A DNA stretch of 64,000 bases, from NCBI GenBank assembly GCA_028284065.1, contig JANQSJ010000014.1:1-64000 (forward strand), given 5' to 3'. The position numbers and the translations under genes are program-made. The notes below the pieces were generated by a model. It worked only from the letters and a program-made list of their open reading frames with translations. It searched no databases and was not told where the DNA came from. The stretch comes from Parvularculaceae bacterium. GTDB lineage: Bacteria > Pseudomonadota > Alphaproteobacteria > Caulobacterales > Parvularculaceae. Below, piece by piece: positions 52,453-61,541 of this stretch. The first letter of the stretch is position 1, and each line of letters opens with the position of its first letter.

Positions 52453-53451
52453 TCAAGGGCGACGGCCCCAGGAGGGGTGCGCCCGCCAGCGCGCGAGCGC
52501 CGCCTCAGCGACCCGGGCGGTTTCGTCGAAAACCGGCGCCTCGGGCAGGGATGGGTCGCCGTCGAACCATTTCGCTGCGCCATGGCCAATCAGCGCGGCG
52601 TGAAATTTGCCCAGCTTGCGCGACGCCAATGGCCTTTGCGAAATCGGCAGGAGGCTCACGGCGCGGCCGGCGGCCGCCGCCTCGCTCGCCATGTTGACGC
52701 TGTCCGCGGTGACAATCACCGCATCGGCCGCGCCGAGAATTCCCGGATAGGGGTTCGGACCTTCGTCGACGCCCTCCAGATGAAGCTGATGCGGCGGCGA
52801 CCGGAATTCATTTGCTATAGCGTCGGACAGGCGGCGCGGCGTGCGGCGCGACGTGGTGATGAACAAGGTCCAACCTTGCTCCGCAATCTTCCTGAGCGCG
52901 GCGATGACCGCATCCTGATCCTGCGCGGAAAACGCATGCGCCTTGCTCGGCCCGCCGATGAGCGCGCACGCGCGCGGCCGCGGCGCATCGCCGAACCGCG
53001 CAGGCAGCGCCGCCGCCGCCTTAGCCACTTCCTCGCGTGTTAGCCGGCCGGGCGCGCCGATCATCTCGATCACGTTCGGACCCGACATCAAGTCGTGCGC
53101 CGGCGGCACAATGAGATCGAACAAATGCGCCGGCGCGCGCGGCCGCTGAATCTGTACGCGAAACGGCGGCGGGGCGAGGCGCCGCGCCTCGATCGTCGCC
53201 AGCGCGGCCTGCCGTCCGCAGCCAATGATGATGTCCGGCAACCCGTTCGCGGCCAGGTCGACAAGCGTCGAGCGCGCGACGCTCGAAGGAGCGAACGCGG
53301 TCGGCGCCCGGCGCCAGGGCTCGGGCAACCGAATCCGATGCGCAATGATCTTGAGGGGCGTTAGGCGCCCGATGGCCTCAGCCAGGCCAAGCGCCTGGTT
53401 CTCGACGCCGGAGCGGCCGTCGCTCAAGGCCCATGCGACCCGTATATTCAT
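52453..53451 (-). CDS. ELM1/GtrOC1-family protein
   Basis: A 332-residue protein of the family annotated as mitochondrial fission ELM1-like. The N-terminal AWALSDGRSGVENQALGLAE and the C-terminal ADAVIVTADSVNMASEAAAA, followed by GRAVSLLPI, are typical, and the latter resembles the nucleotide-sugar region of GT-B glycosyltransferases. In bacteria the family is thought to act on cell-envelope glycoconjugates, but no reaction is established. PNVIEMIGAPGRLT and ALIGGPSKAHAF are further conserved segments. It ends 47 bases before the possible small ORF and lies downstream of a PilZ gene on the same strand. Confidence 0.85.
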   Translation of the reverse strand: MNIRVAWALSDGRSGVENQALGLAEAIGRLTPLKIIAHRIRLPEPWRRAPTAFAPSSVARSTLVDLAANGLPDIIIGCGRQAALATIEARRLAPPPFRVQIQRPRAPAHLFDLIVPPAHDLMSGPNVIEMIGAPGRLTREEVAKAAAALPARFGDAPRPRACALIGGPSKAHAFSAQDQDAVIAALRKIAEQGWTLFITTSRRTPRRLSDAIANEFRSPPHQLHLEGVDEGPNPYPGILGAADAVIVTADSVNMASEAAAAGRAVSLLPISQRPLASRKLGKFHAALIGHGAAKWFDGDPSLPEAPVFDETARVAEAALARWRAHPSWGRRP

Positions 53452-53505
53452 GATTGCGCCCGAAGTCGTCGCGCGGCGCAGCGGCGGCCGGCAAACGCCG
53501 CCGGA

Positions 53506-53871
53506 TCAGACGTAGCTGACGCCGAGACCGCTCGCCGCGCGCCATTTGACGACAACCGGCCGGTCGAACTGAAGCGTCGGCACCCGCAGGCGAAACTCGT
53601 CCGGCGGATCGCCCGATTCAGTGAGTTCAAGGCGCATTCCGGTGTCGCTGAAGTCATGAACGAGGCAGCTTAGCGTCTTGCCGTCAGGTAGAAAAATTTC
53701 GCCGACCTTACGCGTTCGCTGGCGTTTGTTCGAGCGCGGCTTACCCTCAATCGGCGCAGATTCGGCCAAGCTCGTCCTCTTTAGAACGCGCATGCGCTCC
53801 TTCAGGATCAACGCATCGAGCGGATCGCCAGCCTGATCTTCTTTTTTTTTGAAGAAAGGAAGTCTCGGCAT
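53506..53871 (-). CDS. PilZ-domain protein
   Basis: A 121-residue protein with a basic start (MPRLPFFKKKEDQAGDPLDA) and one PilZ domain from about residue 45 (KRQRTRKVGEIFLPDGKTLS, then CLVHDFSDTGMRLELTESGD). The N-terminal RxxxR c-di-GMP motif is only approximate (RQRTRK), and DFSDTGMRL stands for the usual D/NxSxxG. It may bind cyclic di-GMP weakly or not at all. No output domain is present. ELM1 follows downstream. Function is unknown. Confidence 0.8.
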   Translation of the reverse strand: MPRLPFFKKKEDQAGDPLDALILKERMRVLKRTSLAESAPIEGKPRSNKRQRTRKVGEIFLPDGKTLSCLVHDFSDTGMRLELTESGDPPDEFRLRVPTLQFDRPVVVKWRAASGLGVSYV

Positions 53872-54627
53872 TCCGTTAACCCAAATACGCCCGCCACCGA
53901 GCGGGCCTCACTATTCGTCTCCAGAGTTAAAAAATTCATTACCTTAAGGTTGCGGCAAGGTTGCGGCCAGGATCGACGAGGCCGCCCGCGCCTGCGCCGC
54001 GAAGGCCGGGCCCGCCAACCGGATTTCCACACATTACAACCCAGGCGCCCGTTAATCCCCCGCCCTCACGATCAGTTTATCCGATTACAACGCGCAATTC
54101 GCCGTATCCCGCGCAATCGGCCCGATTAGGCGCGCTCCCAATCAGAACCATCCTTAACGCCAGACGAGCGAATGGGAGCGCCGACCTTTTCAATACGACG
54201 CTTGCAATTAACGCGCAGCGCATGCGCCTTCGGCCCGCGCGTCGCGCAATGCAACCGAATTGCTCCGTAAACGCTTTTTGACTAGTCATTATCTCTAGTC
54301 GGACTAGTTGCGTCGTGTTTTTTCGGTTTTTTCATTGCGACACCTAGCAGATCTTTACATTTCCAACTAAGCACTGCGCTTTCGCATTTGCGACTAACGG
54401 CCGTATACGGTCTAATTAAATGCCTGCCGGCCTCAAGACGCTCTACGCGCTTGCAAGCGGCTGCGCCTGGAGCGGTCGGCGACGAAAAAGGCGAGAGGAC
54501 TGAAACAAGAAAAATAGCCGTTGTTCGGCGGAACGCGGCCCATACGAAGCGGAAACGCTAAGGGTTCCATCCCAGCCTCCGCCGGGTCCCGAGTTCGAAG
54601 CGGCGCAAGTCGGAAGGGATTTTAATC
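53872..54627 (+). other. 756-base gap without a clear gene
   Basis: No ORF here looks like protein; the 106-codon plus-strand frame at 53961 is Pro/Arg-rich without recognisable pattern. The left half is GC-rich, the right half (54280-54430) AT-rich with the CTAG palindromes and T-runs (GTTTTTTCGGTTTTTTC at about 54318-54334). An unannotated small RNA or a long regulatory leader of the response regulator gene would fit. Confidence 0.5.
54280..54308 (+). promoter_or_regulatory. CTAG palindrome cluster, possible operator
   Basis: GACTAGTC (54280-54287) is a perfect 8-bp palindrome and CTAGTCGGACTAG (54295-54307) a perfect 13-base one. Three CTAG tetramers in 28 bases stand out. It lies ~320 bases before the response regulator gene in an AT-rich stretch. 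Confidence 0.45.
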
Positions 54628-55347
54628 GTGATGGTCGAATGCGTAGGGTATGAGGCGGGCGCCGCCGGAGAACTCTCGGAGAATCTATCCATTCTTATCG
54701 CTGACGATCACTGGGTCGTCCGATCCGCGACGCGCGCGCTGATAGAACGCGACTGCGGCGCGCAAGTATTCGAGGCTTCGACGGTCGACGAGGCCCTTCA
54801 AATCATCGCCTCCGAAGACGGGCTAAGCCTGATACTGCTCGACCTGCATATGCCAGGGCGCGCGCCACTGGAGTTGATACGGGAGATACGAGACGCCGCC
54901 GGCGACACGCCTATCGCCATTCTCTCCGTAAGCGAAGAAAGGTCGGACGTCCTGCGCTCCCTAGAGCTCGGCGCGGTCGGTTACATCCCAAAAACGGCCG
55001 AACCAGATGTCATATTGTCGAGCATCGCCCAGGTCCTGAAAGGCGAAGTGGCCCTGCCCCAGAGGCTTCTTCAGAAACAGGGCTCGCGCGGCTTTGGCGG
55101 CGCGCTCGGAGCGGACGACGACTTCGCGCAAATAGCCGAGGCGTGCCGGGCGCTCACCCGCCGCCAGTTGCAGGTGTTCGAGCTTCTCGCGTCCGGCGCC
55201 ACAAATCAGGACATCGCGAGCGAGCTTGGCGTCTCGACGAACACGGTGCGCGTCCACCTTCAGGCGATTTCCTCACGCCTGCCCGCGAACAGCCGATCGC
55301 AGCTGGCGCTTTTCGCCTCCAAATGGGTGCAACGCGCCGGTCAATAG
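54628..55347 (+). CDS. LuxR/NarL-family response regulator
   Basis: A 239-residue two-part regulator. The receiver domain (~20-135) has the acidic pair D26/D27 (ILIADDHWVV), the phosphoacceptor Asp72 (ILLDLHMPGRAP) and Lys122 (YIPKT). A LuxR-type helix-turn-helix follows (LTRRQLQVFELLASGATNQD, then IASELGVSTNTVRVHLQAIS). No histidine kinase gene is nearby, so the partner is unknown. GTG 54628 and ATG 54631 are both possible starts, with AAGGGA upstream. A long, partly AT-rich gap with a palindrome cluster precedes it. Confidence 0.92.
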   Translation: MMVECVGYEAGAAGELSENLSILIADDHWVVRSATRALIERDCGAQVFEASTVDEALQIIASEDGLSLILLDLHMPGRAPLELIREIRDAAGDTPIAILSVSEERSDVLRSLELGAVGYIPKTAEPDVILSSIAQVLKGEVALPQRLLQKQGSRGFGGALGADDDFAQIAEACRALTRRQLQVFELLASGATNQDIASELGVSTNTVRVHLQAISSRLPANSRSQLALFASKWVQRAGQ

Positions 55348-55429
55348 CCCGACCGCGCAACGGCGCGCCGCCCGGTCAGAGCGCCTGATCGAAGTCGGAC
55401 ACAGTGCGTTCTGTCGCGAGAACAAGAAA

Positions 55430-55505
55430 TGGTGCCGGCTGAGGGACTCGAACCCCCGACCTTCGGTTTACAAAACCGCGGCTCTACCAACTGAGCTAAG
55501 CCGGC
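55430..55505 (-). tRNA. tRNA-Thr(UGU)
   Basis: The minus strand gives a 76-base cloverleaf with acceptor GCCGGCT paired to AGCCGGC, D-arm GCTCAGTTGGTAGAGC, anticodon loop TTTGTAA with anticodon TGT, T-arm GGGGGTTCGAACCCCT and an encoded CCA. The sequence is of the alphaproteobacterial threonine type. The top pair of the anticodon stem (27-43) appears to be G-A. No integrase gene is adjacent. Confidence 0.93.
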
Positions 55506-55586
55506 CCTGAGGCGACGGCGGCGCGCCGCCTCTCTCCAAGGAGGTAGCGCCTTCCGATGCGAAACGCCAGCGAGCGAAAAATCCGC

Positions 55587-56420
55587 CTAAATGTCCCAGC
55601 CCGGATAATTCCGCGCGAGGCGGCGCATGAGGCCCGGCCAGACGAGATTGTCGCCAATCCCCGGAACGAACGCCGGCGCGCCCTGGGCGTGCACCTTGGC
55701 GCCGATTTCAGGACCTTCCTCCCGCGGCGGGCGAATGTCGGACTGGGCGAGGATCTGAGTCTTGCAGGCCTGTTCCAGAAAATACATCCGCATGAAGGCG
55801 GTGGCGCAGTTAAGGCCCACCGTCAGGGTGCCGTGATTGCGCAGGATCATGAACCCGTGATCGCCGATGTCCCGCACCAGCCGCTCGCGCTCGTCGAGGT
55901 CGGTCGCGATGCCCTCATAGTCATGATAGGCGACATCGTCGTGCACGATCATCGCGAATTGCGTCAGCCGCTTAAGGCCGCCCTCCTGAGCCGACACGGC
56001 GACGCCATAGGGCGTGTGCAGATGAAGAACGCAATGGGCGTCTTCCCGCGCCATGTGAAGCGCGGAGTGGATCGTGAAGCCGGCGGGATTGGTGAAGTAG
56101 GGCGTTTCGCCGACAGGATGGCCGTCGAGGTCCACCTTGATGAGGCTTGAAGCGGTCATCTCCTCAAAGAAGATGCCGTAGGGGTTCAGAAGAAACCTGT
56201 CTTTCCCATCCTCTGACGGCAATCGAACGGAGATGTGCGTGAACACCATGTCCGTCCACCCATAGAGCGCGGCGAGGCGGTAGGTCGCCGCGAGATCGCA
56301 GCGCAGGCCCCATTCCTCCTCGGACACTTGGCCCCGCACCGAGGGCAGGTCCTTCGGGTCCGGCACGTTAAAGCCGCTCGGCTGGGAAATGCCTGGCGCG
56401 GGCTGCTCCTGAGCGTTCAT
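55587..56420 (-). CDS. Class II aldolase/adducin-family protein
   Basis: A 277-residue protein of the zinc-dependent class II aldolase/epimerase fold. Zinc-site and core motifs are visible: DMVFTHISVRLP, LLNPYGIFFEEMTASSLIKV, the HLHTPYGVAVSA histidines, and GFMILRNHGTLTVG. The substrate is unknown; many relatives are uncharacterised. I chose ATG 56420, preceded by AGGGAGGAC; the longer open frame runs antisense-like into egtB. It follows egtB on the same strand after 76 bases, but a role in ergothioneine synthesis is not expected from the family. Confidence 0.88.
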   Translation of the reverse strand: MNAQEQPAPGISQPSGFNVPDPKDLPSVRGQVSEEEWGLRCDLAATYRLAALYGWTDMVFTHISVRLPSEDGKDRFLLNPYGIFFEEMTASSLIKVDLDGHPVGETPYFTNPAGFTIHSALHMAREDAHCVLHLHTPYGVAVSAQEGGLKRLTQFAMIVHDDVAYHDYEGIATDLDERERLVRDIGDHGFMILRNHGTLTVGLNCATAFMRMYFLEQACKTQILAQSDIRPPREEGPEIGAKVHAQGAPAFVPGIGDNLVWPGLMRRLARNYPGWDI

Positions 56421-56496
56421 GTTGTCCTCCCTTTTACGGCGCGGGATGAACGGGCTCCGCGCCCGGCGGAGAGTATGGCGCGCCGGAGGCCGCCGC

Positions 56497-57828
56497 TCAA
56501 AGGTCCCGCGCCAGTCGGAGGCCGGAAAACTGCCAGCGAGCGTGCGGCGGGAAGAAATTCCGATAGGTCGCGCGCACATGGCCGACCGGCGTCGCGCACG
56601 ATCCGCCGCGCAGCACCATTTGCGACGACATGAATTTGCCGTTGTACTCGCCGATCGCGCCGGCGGGCGCGCGGTAGCCGGGATAGGCGACATAAGGGCT
56701 CGCAGTCCATTCCCACACGCCGCCATAGAGCTGAGACACGCCGTCGTCGTCGGCGCGCCGGTCCGCCCTTGGTTCATAGGGGCCGTCGTCATCGAGAAAG
56801 TCGCCGGCGACCGCGCGGCCGCGGGCGGCGTTCTCCCATTCAAATTCGCTCGGCAGCCGGAAACCGGACCATTCTGCGTAGGCGGCGGCTTCGTAATAGC
56901 TGAGATGCGATACCGGGGCGTCAGGATCGACGTCGCGTTCGCCGAAAAGCGTGTAGGCGCGCCACCCGGAGTCGTCCTGGCGCCAGTAAAGCGGCGCGCG
57001 CCAGTTTTCCTGTCGCGACAACGCCCATCCGTCGGACAGCCACCAACGCGGGTCCTCGTATCCTCCGTCCTCCATGAACGCCAGATACGCCGCGTTGGTC
57101 ACAAGCCGCTGGGCGAGCGCATAGGGCTGCAGGAACGCCTCGTGCCGCGGCCCTTCATTGTCGAAGGCCTGCGCGCCGGGCGCCTCCGCGCCGCGCGCGG
57201 CGCCGAAAACGGCGAGGCCGCCGTCATATTCGACCCAGCCATCGCAAGCCTGCGATGCGCCCTGGCCGCCGGGCGCAGGCTCCGGATACACCGCGGGCGC
57301 CGTCGGGTTCTGGAACAGCCCGTGCTTTATGTCGGTGAGCAGAAGCTCCTGGTGCTGTTCTTCATGTGCGCAGCCGATGGCGACAAGCGACAGGATATCT
57401 TCCTCGCCGCCCTCCGGCGCCGATTCGAGGAGCGATTCGATGCGCTCGGTCACATGGCGGCGATACGCAAGGACATCCTCCGCAGACGGACGGGAGATTA
57501 GGCCGCGCGAGCTTCGCGGATGCATCTCCCCGACCTGCATGTAGTAGGAGTTAAACAAATAGCCGAACGCCTCGTCGAAGGGCCGGTAACCGTCAACAAA
57601 GCGTCTGAGGATGAATGTTTCGAAGAACCAGCTCGTATGGGCGAGGTTCCATTTAACCGGGCTTGCATCGGGCATGGACTGGATCATCCAGTCCTCCGGC
57701 GTCAGCGCTGCGGCGAGGCGCTCCGAGCGGGCCCTGACCGCTGCGAACATGCGCTTTAGATCGGCCGCCGGCTCAGCGCCCCGCTCAGGGGCCGCGGCCC
57801 CCGATGAAACAACCTCGTCTAACGGCAT
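56497..57828 (-). CDS. egtB: EgtB-type sulfoxide synthase (ergothioneine biosynthesis)
   Basis: A ~443-residue non-heme iron enzyme. In ergothioneine synthesis it joins hercynine and gamma-glutamylcysteine or cysteine by oxygen-dependent C-S bond formation. The N-terminal DinB part has KWNLAHTSWFFETF and CAHEEQHQELLLTDI (iron ligands), and the C-terminal FGE-sulfatase part has FRLPSEFEWENAARG, LYGGVWEWTASPY and SQMVLRGGSCATP. I chose ATG 57828 because GGAGGAC precedes it; the longer frame to 57948 lacks a site. egtD, the usual partner methyltransferase, is not adjacent. Confidence 0.93.
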   Translation of the reverse strand: MPLDEVVSSGAAAPERGAEPAADLKRMFAAVRARSERLAAALTPEDWMIQSMPDASPVKWNLAHTSWFFETFILRRFVDGYRPFDEAFGYLFNSYYMQVGEMHPRSSRGLISRPSAEDVLAYRRHVTERIESLLESAPEGGEEDILSLVAIGCAHEEQHQELLLTDIKHGLFQNPTAPAVYPEPAPGGQGASQACDGWVEYDGGLAVFGAARGAEAPGAQAFDNEGPRHEAFLQPYALAQRLVTNAAYLAFMEDGGYEDPRWWLSDGWALSRQENWRAPLYWRQDDSGWRAYTLFGERDVDPDAPVSHLSYYEAAAYAEWSGFRLPSEFEWENAARGRAVAGDFLDDDGPYEPRADRRADDDGVSQLYGGVWEWTASPYVAYPGYRAPAGAIGEYNGKFMSSQMVLRGGSCATPVGHVRATYRNFFPPHARWQFSGLRLARDL

Positions 57829-58017
57829 CGCGGCGGTCCTCCGTTTCGCGTCAGGACTGCAAGGCGGCGACGGTTGGCCCGCATCGTGCGCATATGGGAG
57901 GCGGAATTGCAAATCCCCGCCAAACGTTGGCGCCATTGCGCTTGTCATCCCGGCGCGGACGACGCTTAATCCGTCTCTTGCGCTGCGCTCGCCGACGACT
58001 GGAGCGGCCGGAGACCG

Positions 58018-58785
58018 ATGACGACCACCCCCTTTTGCGTTCTGTCGAACGGCAAGGCCGACGCGGAGGCCGCCGCCGCGGATATCCGCGCGCGATACGG
58101 CGACGCGCCGATCGCGGAGGCGACCGTCATCGTCGTCGTCGGCGGCGACGGCTTCATGCTAGAGGCGATGCGGCGCTTCTTCGCAGCCGGCAAGCCATTC
58201 TACGGCGTCAATCGCGGGACCGTCGGCTTTCTGATGAACCCGCTGGACGTCGAGACCCTCGGCGAGCGCATCGCGGCCGCAGAGGGCGTCGAGATACACC
58301 CGCTCTCCATGACCGCCGAGACGGCTGACGGCCGCACAGCCAATGCGCGGGCCATCAACGAAGTCTCGCTTTTCCGCCAGACTAGGCAGAGCGCCAGGAT
58401 CAGAATTTCCGTAAACGGCAAGGTCCGGATGGATTCGCTGACCTGCGACGGGGTCCTGCTGGCGACGCCAGCCGGCTCAACAGCCTACAATCTATCCGCC
58501 CATGGGCCGATCCTTCCCTTGCAAAGCCAGCTTCTCGCGCTCACCCCGATCAGCGCGTTCAGGCCGCGACGGTGGAAAGGCGCTCTCCTGCCCTCAGACG
58601 CCGTCGTCGAATTCGAAGTGCTGGAGCGCGGCGCGCGCCCCGTCTCCGCAGTCGCCGACAACGAGGAAGTGCGAAATATCGCCCATGTGACGGCGCGCGA
58701 GGACCGGTCGGTGGGCATGACGATCCTGTTTGACGCCGGCCACTCACTGGAGGAGCGCATCCTCCGCGAACAGTTCGACTATTGA
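58018..58785 (+). CDS. nadK: NAD kinase
   Basis: A 255-residue kinase that makes NADP from NAD. The GGDG motif (VVVGGDGFMLEAMRRF), the VNRGTVGFLMN segment, NEVSLFRQTRQSA, and TPAGSTAYNLSAHGP are all present. The length is typical of the short alphaproteobacterial form. It is divergent from egtB, and the 190-base gap should contain both promoters. Confidence 0.96.
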   Translation: MTTTPFCVLSNGKADAEAAAADIRARYGDAPIAEATVIVVVGGDGFMLEAMRRFFAAGKPFYGVNRGTVGFLMNPLDVETLGERIAAAEGVEIHPLSMTAETADGRTANARAINEVSLFRQTRQSARIRISVNGKVRMDSLTCDGVLLATPAGSTAYNLSAHGPILPLQSQLLALTPISAFRPRRWKGALLPSDAVVEFEVLERGARPVSAVADNEEVRNIAHVTAREDRSVGMTILFDAGHSLEERILREQFDY

Positions 58786-58948
58786 ACCCGTGGCGACGGC
58801 CAATTGGCCAATTGCGCCGCGGTCGAGGGCGCGGGGGGCGCTTTACCAACCGGTCGGAATCATCCGATTGAGTTTTCTGGGCGCGGTGCGTCCCCGCGTC
58901 GGCTCGCGCGTTCACCCAAAGTTAACCCGCGCCGTCGCCAAAATCGCC

Positions 58949-58969
58949 CGGACAAGCGTCGCTTGTCCG
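58949..58969 (+). promoter_or_regulatory. Perfect inverted repeat before the EAL gene
   Basis: CGGACAAGC and GCTTGTCCG form a perfect 9-bp inverted repeat with a 3-base centre, 67 bases before the EAL protein start. No T-run follows. A perfect 12-bp palindrome GGCCAATTGGCC also occurs at 58798-58809, just after nadK. Confidence 0.4.
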
Positions 58970-59036
58970 TCGTGGAAGGGCGCGTTCACGCGAAGCGGCT
59001 ACCGCGCTTCCGGCGCCGACCAAGGGATTGGACGCC

Positions 59037-61523
59037 ATGGGGGCGCACGCGGTTCGGCTGTCGAACGTCGATATCGACGCGGCCCTTGAGGCGGGCGATT
59101 TCGAAATCCTGTTTCAGCCGATTTTCGATCTTAAAACCGGCTCGCTGGCGCGCATGGAGACGTTCGTCCGATGGCGGCATCGGACGCTCGGGCTCCTGCC
59201 GCCCGGCGCATTCATTTCGTTCTTCGAGACGCAAGGACGGATGAGCGAGCTGACGCGCTACGTCTTGCGCAACGCGCTTGACGCGTACACCGGCTGGCGC
59301 GGCCCAAGCGCGCCGGGGTTCTCTATCAATCTCGCCCTCAGCGACCTGATTGACGAGGCGTTCGCAAACCATTTCACGGTCGCCATGCGCGACCGGGCGT
59401 TCCCGCCGGAGCTGATTACGTTCGAATGCCCAATGCCGCCTGTGGATGCAGACGTCGCCGCAGCGGCTCACAGCTATCAGCGGCTTAAGGAAACCGGCGC
59501 TCGGCTTGCGATCGAGGTGCGCGGGCGCGCGAACGACTTCCTGAAATCGTCCGCCCCCTTTCCCTTTGACGAAATCAAGACCGGCGGCGCGGCTATTCTG
59601 CGCTTCGCCCGAACGGTGCGCGGCCCGGGGCTTTCCGCCATTTCCGAACTTCTGGAGCTCGCCGAACGCCATAAGGCGGCGATCACTGCGGTCGGGGTGG
59701 AGGACCAAGCGTCCCTGATCGCGCTGCGCGGCATCGGCTTCACCGCCGCCCAGGGCAATCATCTCGGGCGGGTCGGGGATCTCTCCGCGTTTACGCCTTC
59801 ACGGGTGAACGATGTGCGGGACCTCCTAGGCCTGCCTGCGTTGTCGTCGGAGGCGTTGGCGGCGCTTTTCCGGGTCAAAAGCGCGGCGGGGGAGGAAGCG
59901 CATGCGGCGCCGACGACCGATCGTCCCATGCCGGCCGCCGAGCTGCGGCGCGCCGCGCTACAGGAGGTCGCCCGCCGCCAGGCCGCCGCGGCGGCCTCGG
60001 CTGCGCCTGAAGACGCGGCCGCCGCGCGCGCCGGGAACGCCGCAAGTCAGGCTGAAGCCCCCGAGAGCGGCGACGCGGAAAAAGAAGACTCTGAGCAAGA
60101 AGACTCTGAGAATTCCGGCGCAGGCGGCCACGACGATCTCATCGACCGCTTGAACGCGCGTATCGCCCGAGAGCTAGGCGAACCTGAACGCGCCGCGGCC
60201 GAGCGCGACGCGGATGCTGGCGAGGGCGACGCCGCGACGGTAGGCTCAGGCGGGAATGAAAGCGCCTCGACCGCGGAGACAATTCTGGCGGACAAACCGA
60301 ATACCCGGCGCGGGTCTCGTCGCAAAACGCGCGCGCGCGGCTCAGCCGCGAAGGCCCCGCATTGGTCGCAAACGCAAGGCGGCGACGCCGATGCCGAGGC
60401 AGTTCGGACCGCCGGGCCGGCTGCGCAAGCTGAGCCGGCGGGGGACGAGACAGAAATCGCCGCGGAAGCTTCCGGCGCCGAGCCGGCGCCGAGCGAGTCG
60501 CAACCTTCGGATGCGCCACAGGGTCGGTCCGCTCAAGAAGAACCTCAGTCTGGTGAAGACGACGCCGCAATCCCGGCCGATTCTGAGAGCGCCTCGAAGG
60601 ACGCTGGCGACGGCGGCCTAGATCAGGACGCGCCGACGCCTTCCGGCGACGGACATCGCGCGGCCCATCCGGAGGTTTCGACCGCTGGCGCGGCGGAGCG
60701 CGCCGACGAGGCCGGCGAAGCAGGTTCGCCCGCGCAACCGGCTGAACAAGACGATGCGGCGCAACCGATCGCGGGTGGCGAAACTGATGCGCCGGAAGCG
60801 AAAGGCGAGCCGCAAGACAAAGCGGAAGAAGCCGGCGAAATGAAGGAAGACGATGGCCGGCCGAGCATAGTGGGTCTGGCGCGCGCAGCGCCCGACAACA
60901 CGATCGGCTGGGACGCATCCGAACCGCCGGGCCGGCCTCCCCCAGCGATGCCCGCGCCGCCCGCAACCAGCCTCATCGCGGCGAAGCTCTCGGTGCGCGA
61001 CGCCATGGCGCATTTTCGCCCCGGCGTGCGGATCATGACGGCAGCGGTGAATGACGCGCCCGCGGCGACGCCCGCGCCCGCCACCCCCTTAGCAAAGGAC
61101 CCCAGCGTCTCCGCCGACGCAGCCGCGCGCGAGACCGCGTTCTGGCCGTGGTCGGACGATGCCGACGCGAGCGATGCCGGGCAGGCTGAACCCGGCAAGA
61201 ATGAAGCGCCAGAGCCAGCAGACGCCGCTCATCGCGACGCTGCGGAGACCGCCGCCGTCGGGGAGTCGGACGTTCATGCGGAAGAGGACGCGGACAGCTC
61301 AAGCGATGGCATGGAAATTCCCGCCGAAGGCATGCGCGAAGTCGACGAGGAAGCCGCGCTCGCCCGTCGGCTGCGCCCGTCCAAGGCAAAGGCGAAGCCG
61401 AAAGGCTTCCTTGCACGGACGGTTATCCCCTATCGCAAGCTGAGGATCACCCATTTTTGGCCAAAGTCATGGTCGCGCAGTGACGGCGAAGCGCGGCGAG
61501 AAGACGAAGACGCCTGGGAATAG
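59037..61523 (+). CDS. Degenerate EAL-domain protein with long acidic tail
   Basis: An ~828-residue protein. Residues ~1-255 are an EAL-type fold (FEILFQPIFDLKTGSLARME, TFVRWRHRTLGLLPPGAFIS, then GFSINLALSDL). EAL is replaced by ETF, keeping the Glu; the DDFG aspartates are lost (IEVRGRAND), as is the first Glu of AEGVE (ITAVGVED). It is therefore probably unable to cleave c-di-GMP. Residues ~260-790 are a low-complexity Ala/Glu/Asp/Pro-rich tail with no recognisable domain. The last ~40 residues are basic (RTVIPYRKLRITHFWPKSWS). ATG 59037 has AAGGG upstream; TTG 59028 is possible. Confidence 0.85.
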   Translation: MGAHAVRLSNVDIDAALEAGDFEILFQPIFDLKTGSLARMETFVRWRHRTLGLLPPGAFISFFETQGRMSELTRYVLRNALDAYTGWRGPSAPGFSINLALSDLIDEAFANHFTVAMRDRAFPPELITFECPMPPVDADVAAAAHSYQRLKETGARLAIEVRGRANDFLKSSAPFPFDEIKTGGAAILRFARTVRGPGLSAISELLELAERHKAAITAVGVEDQASLIALRGIGFTAAQGNHLGRVGDLSAFTPSRVNDVRDLLGLPALSSEALAALFRVKSAAGEEAHAAPTTDRPMPAAELRRAALQEVARRQAAAAASAAPEDAAAARAGNAASQAEAPESGDAEKEDSEQEDSENSGAGGHDDLIDRLNARIARELGEPERAAAERDADAGEGDAATVGSGGNESASTAETILADKPNTRRGSRRKTRARGSAAKAPHWSQTQGGDADAEAVRTAGPAAQAEPAGDETEIAAEASGAEPAPSESQPSDAPQGRSAQEEPQSGEDDAAIPADSESASKDAGDGGLDQDAPTPSGDGHRAAHPEVSTAGAAERADEAGEAGSPAQPAEQDDAAQPIAGGETDAPEAKGEPQDKAEEAGEMKEDDGRPSIVGLARAAPDNTIGWDASEPPGRPPPAMPAPPATSLIAAKLSVRDAMAHFRPGVRIMTAAVNDAPAATPAPATPLAKDPSVSADAAARETAFWPWSDDADASDAGQAEPGKNEAPEPADAAHRDAAETAAVGESDVHAEEDADSSSDGMEIPAEGMREVDEEAALARRLRPSKAKAKPKGFLARTVIPYRKLRITHFWPKSWSRSDGEARREDEDAWE

Positions 61524-61541
61524 GTCCGACGCGGCGGCTCG

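Noticed and set aside
53961-54281. 106-codon plus-strand frame in the gap before the response regulator
   Set aside because: It is rich in Pro and Arg with no recognisable pattern and no good ribosome binding site.
55430-55505. tRNA-Thr as an integration site
   Set aside because: No integrase, repeated tRNA end or composition change is seen on either side.
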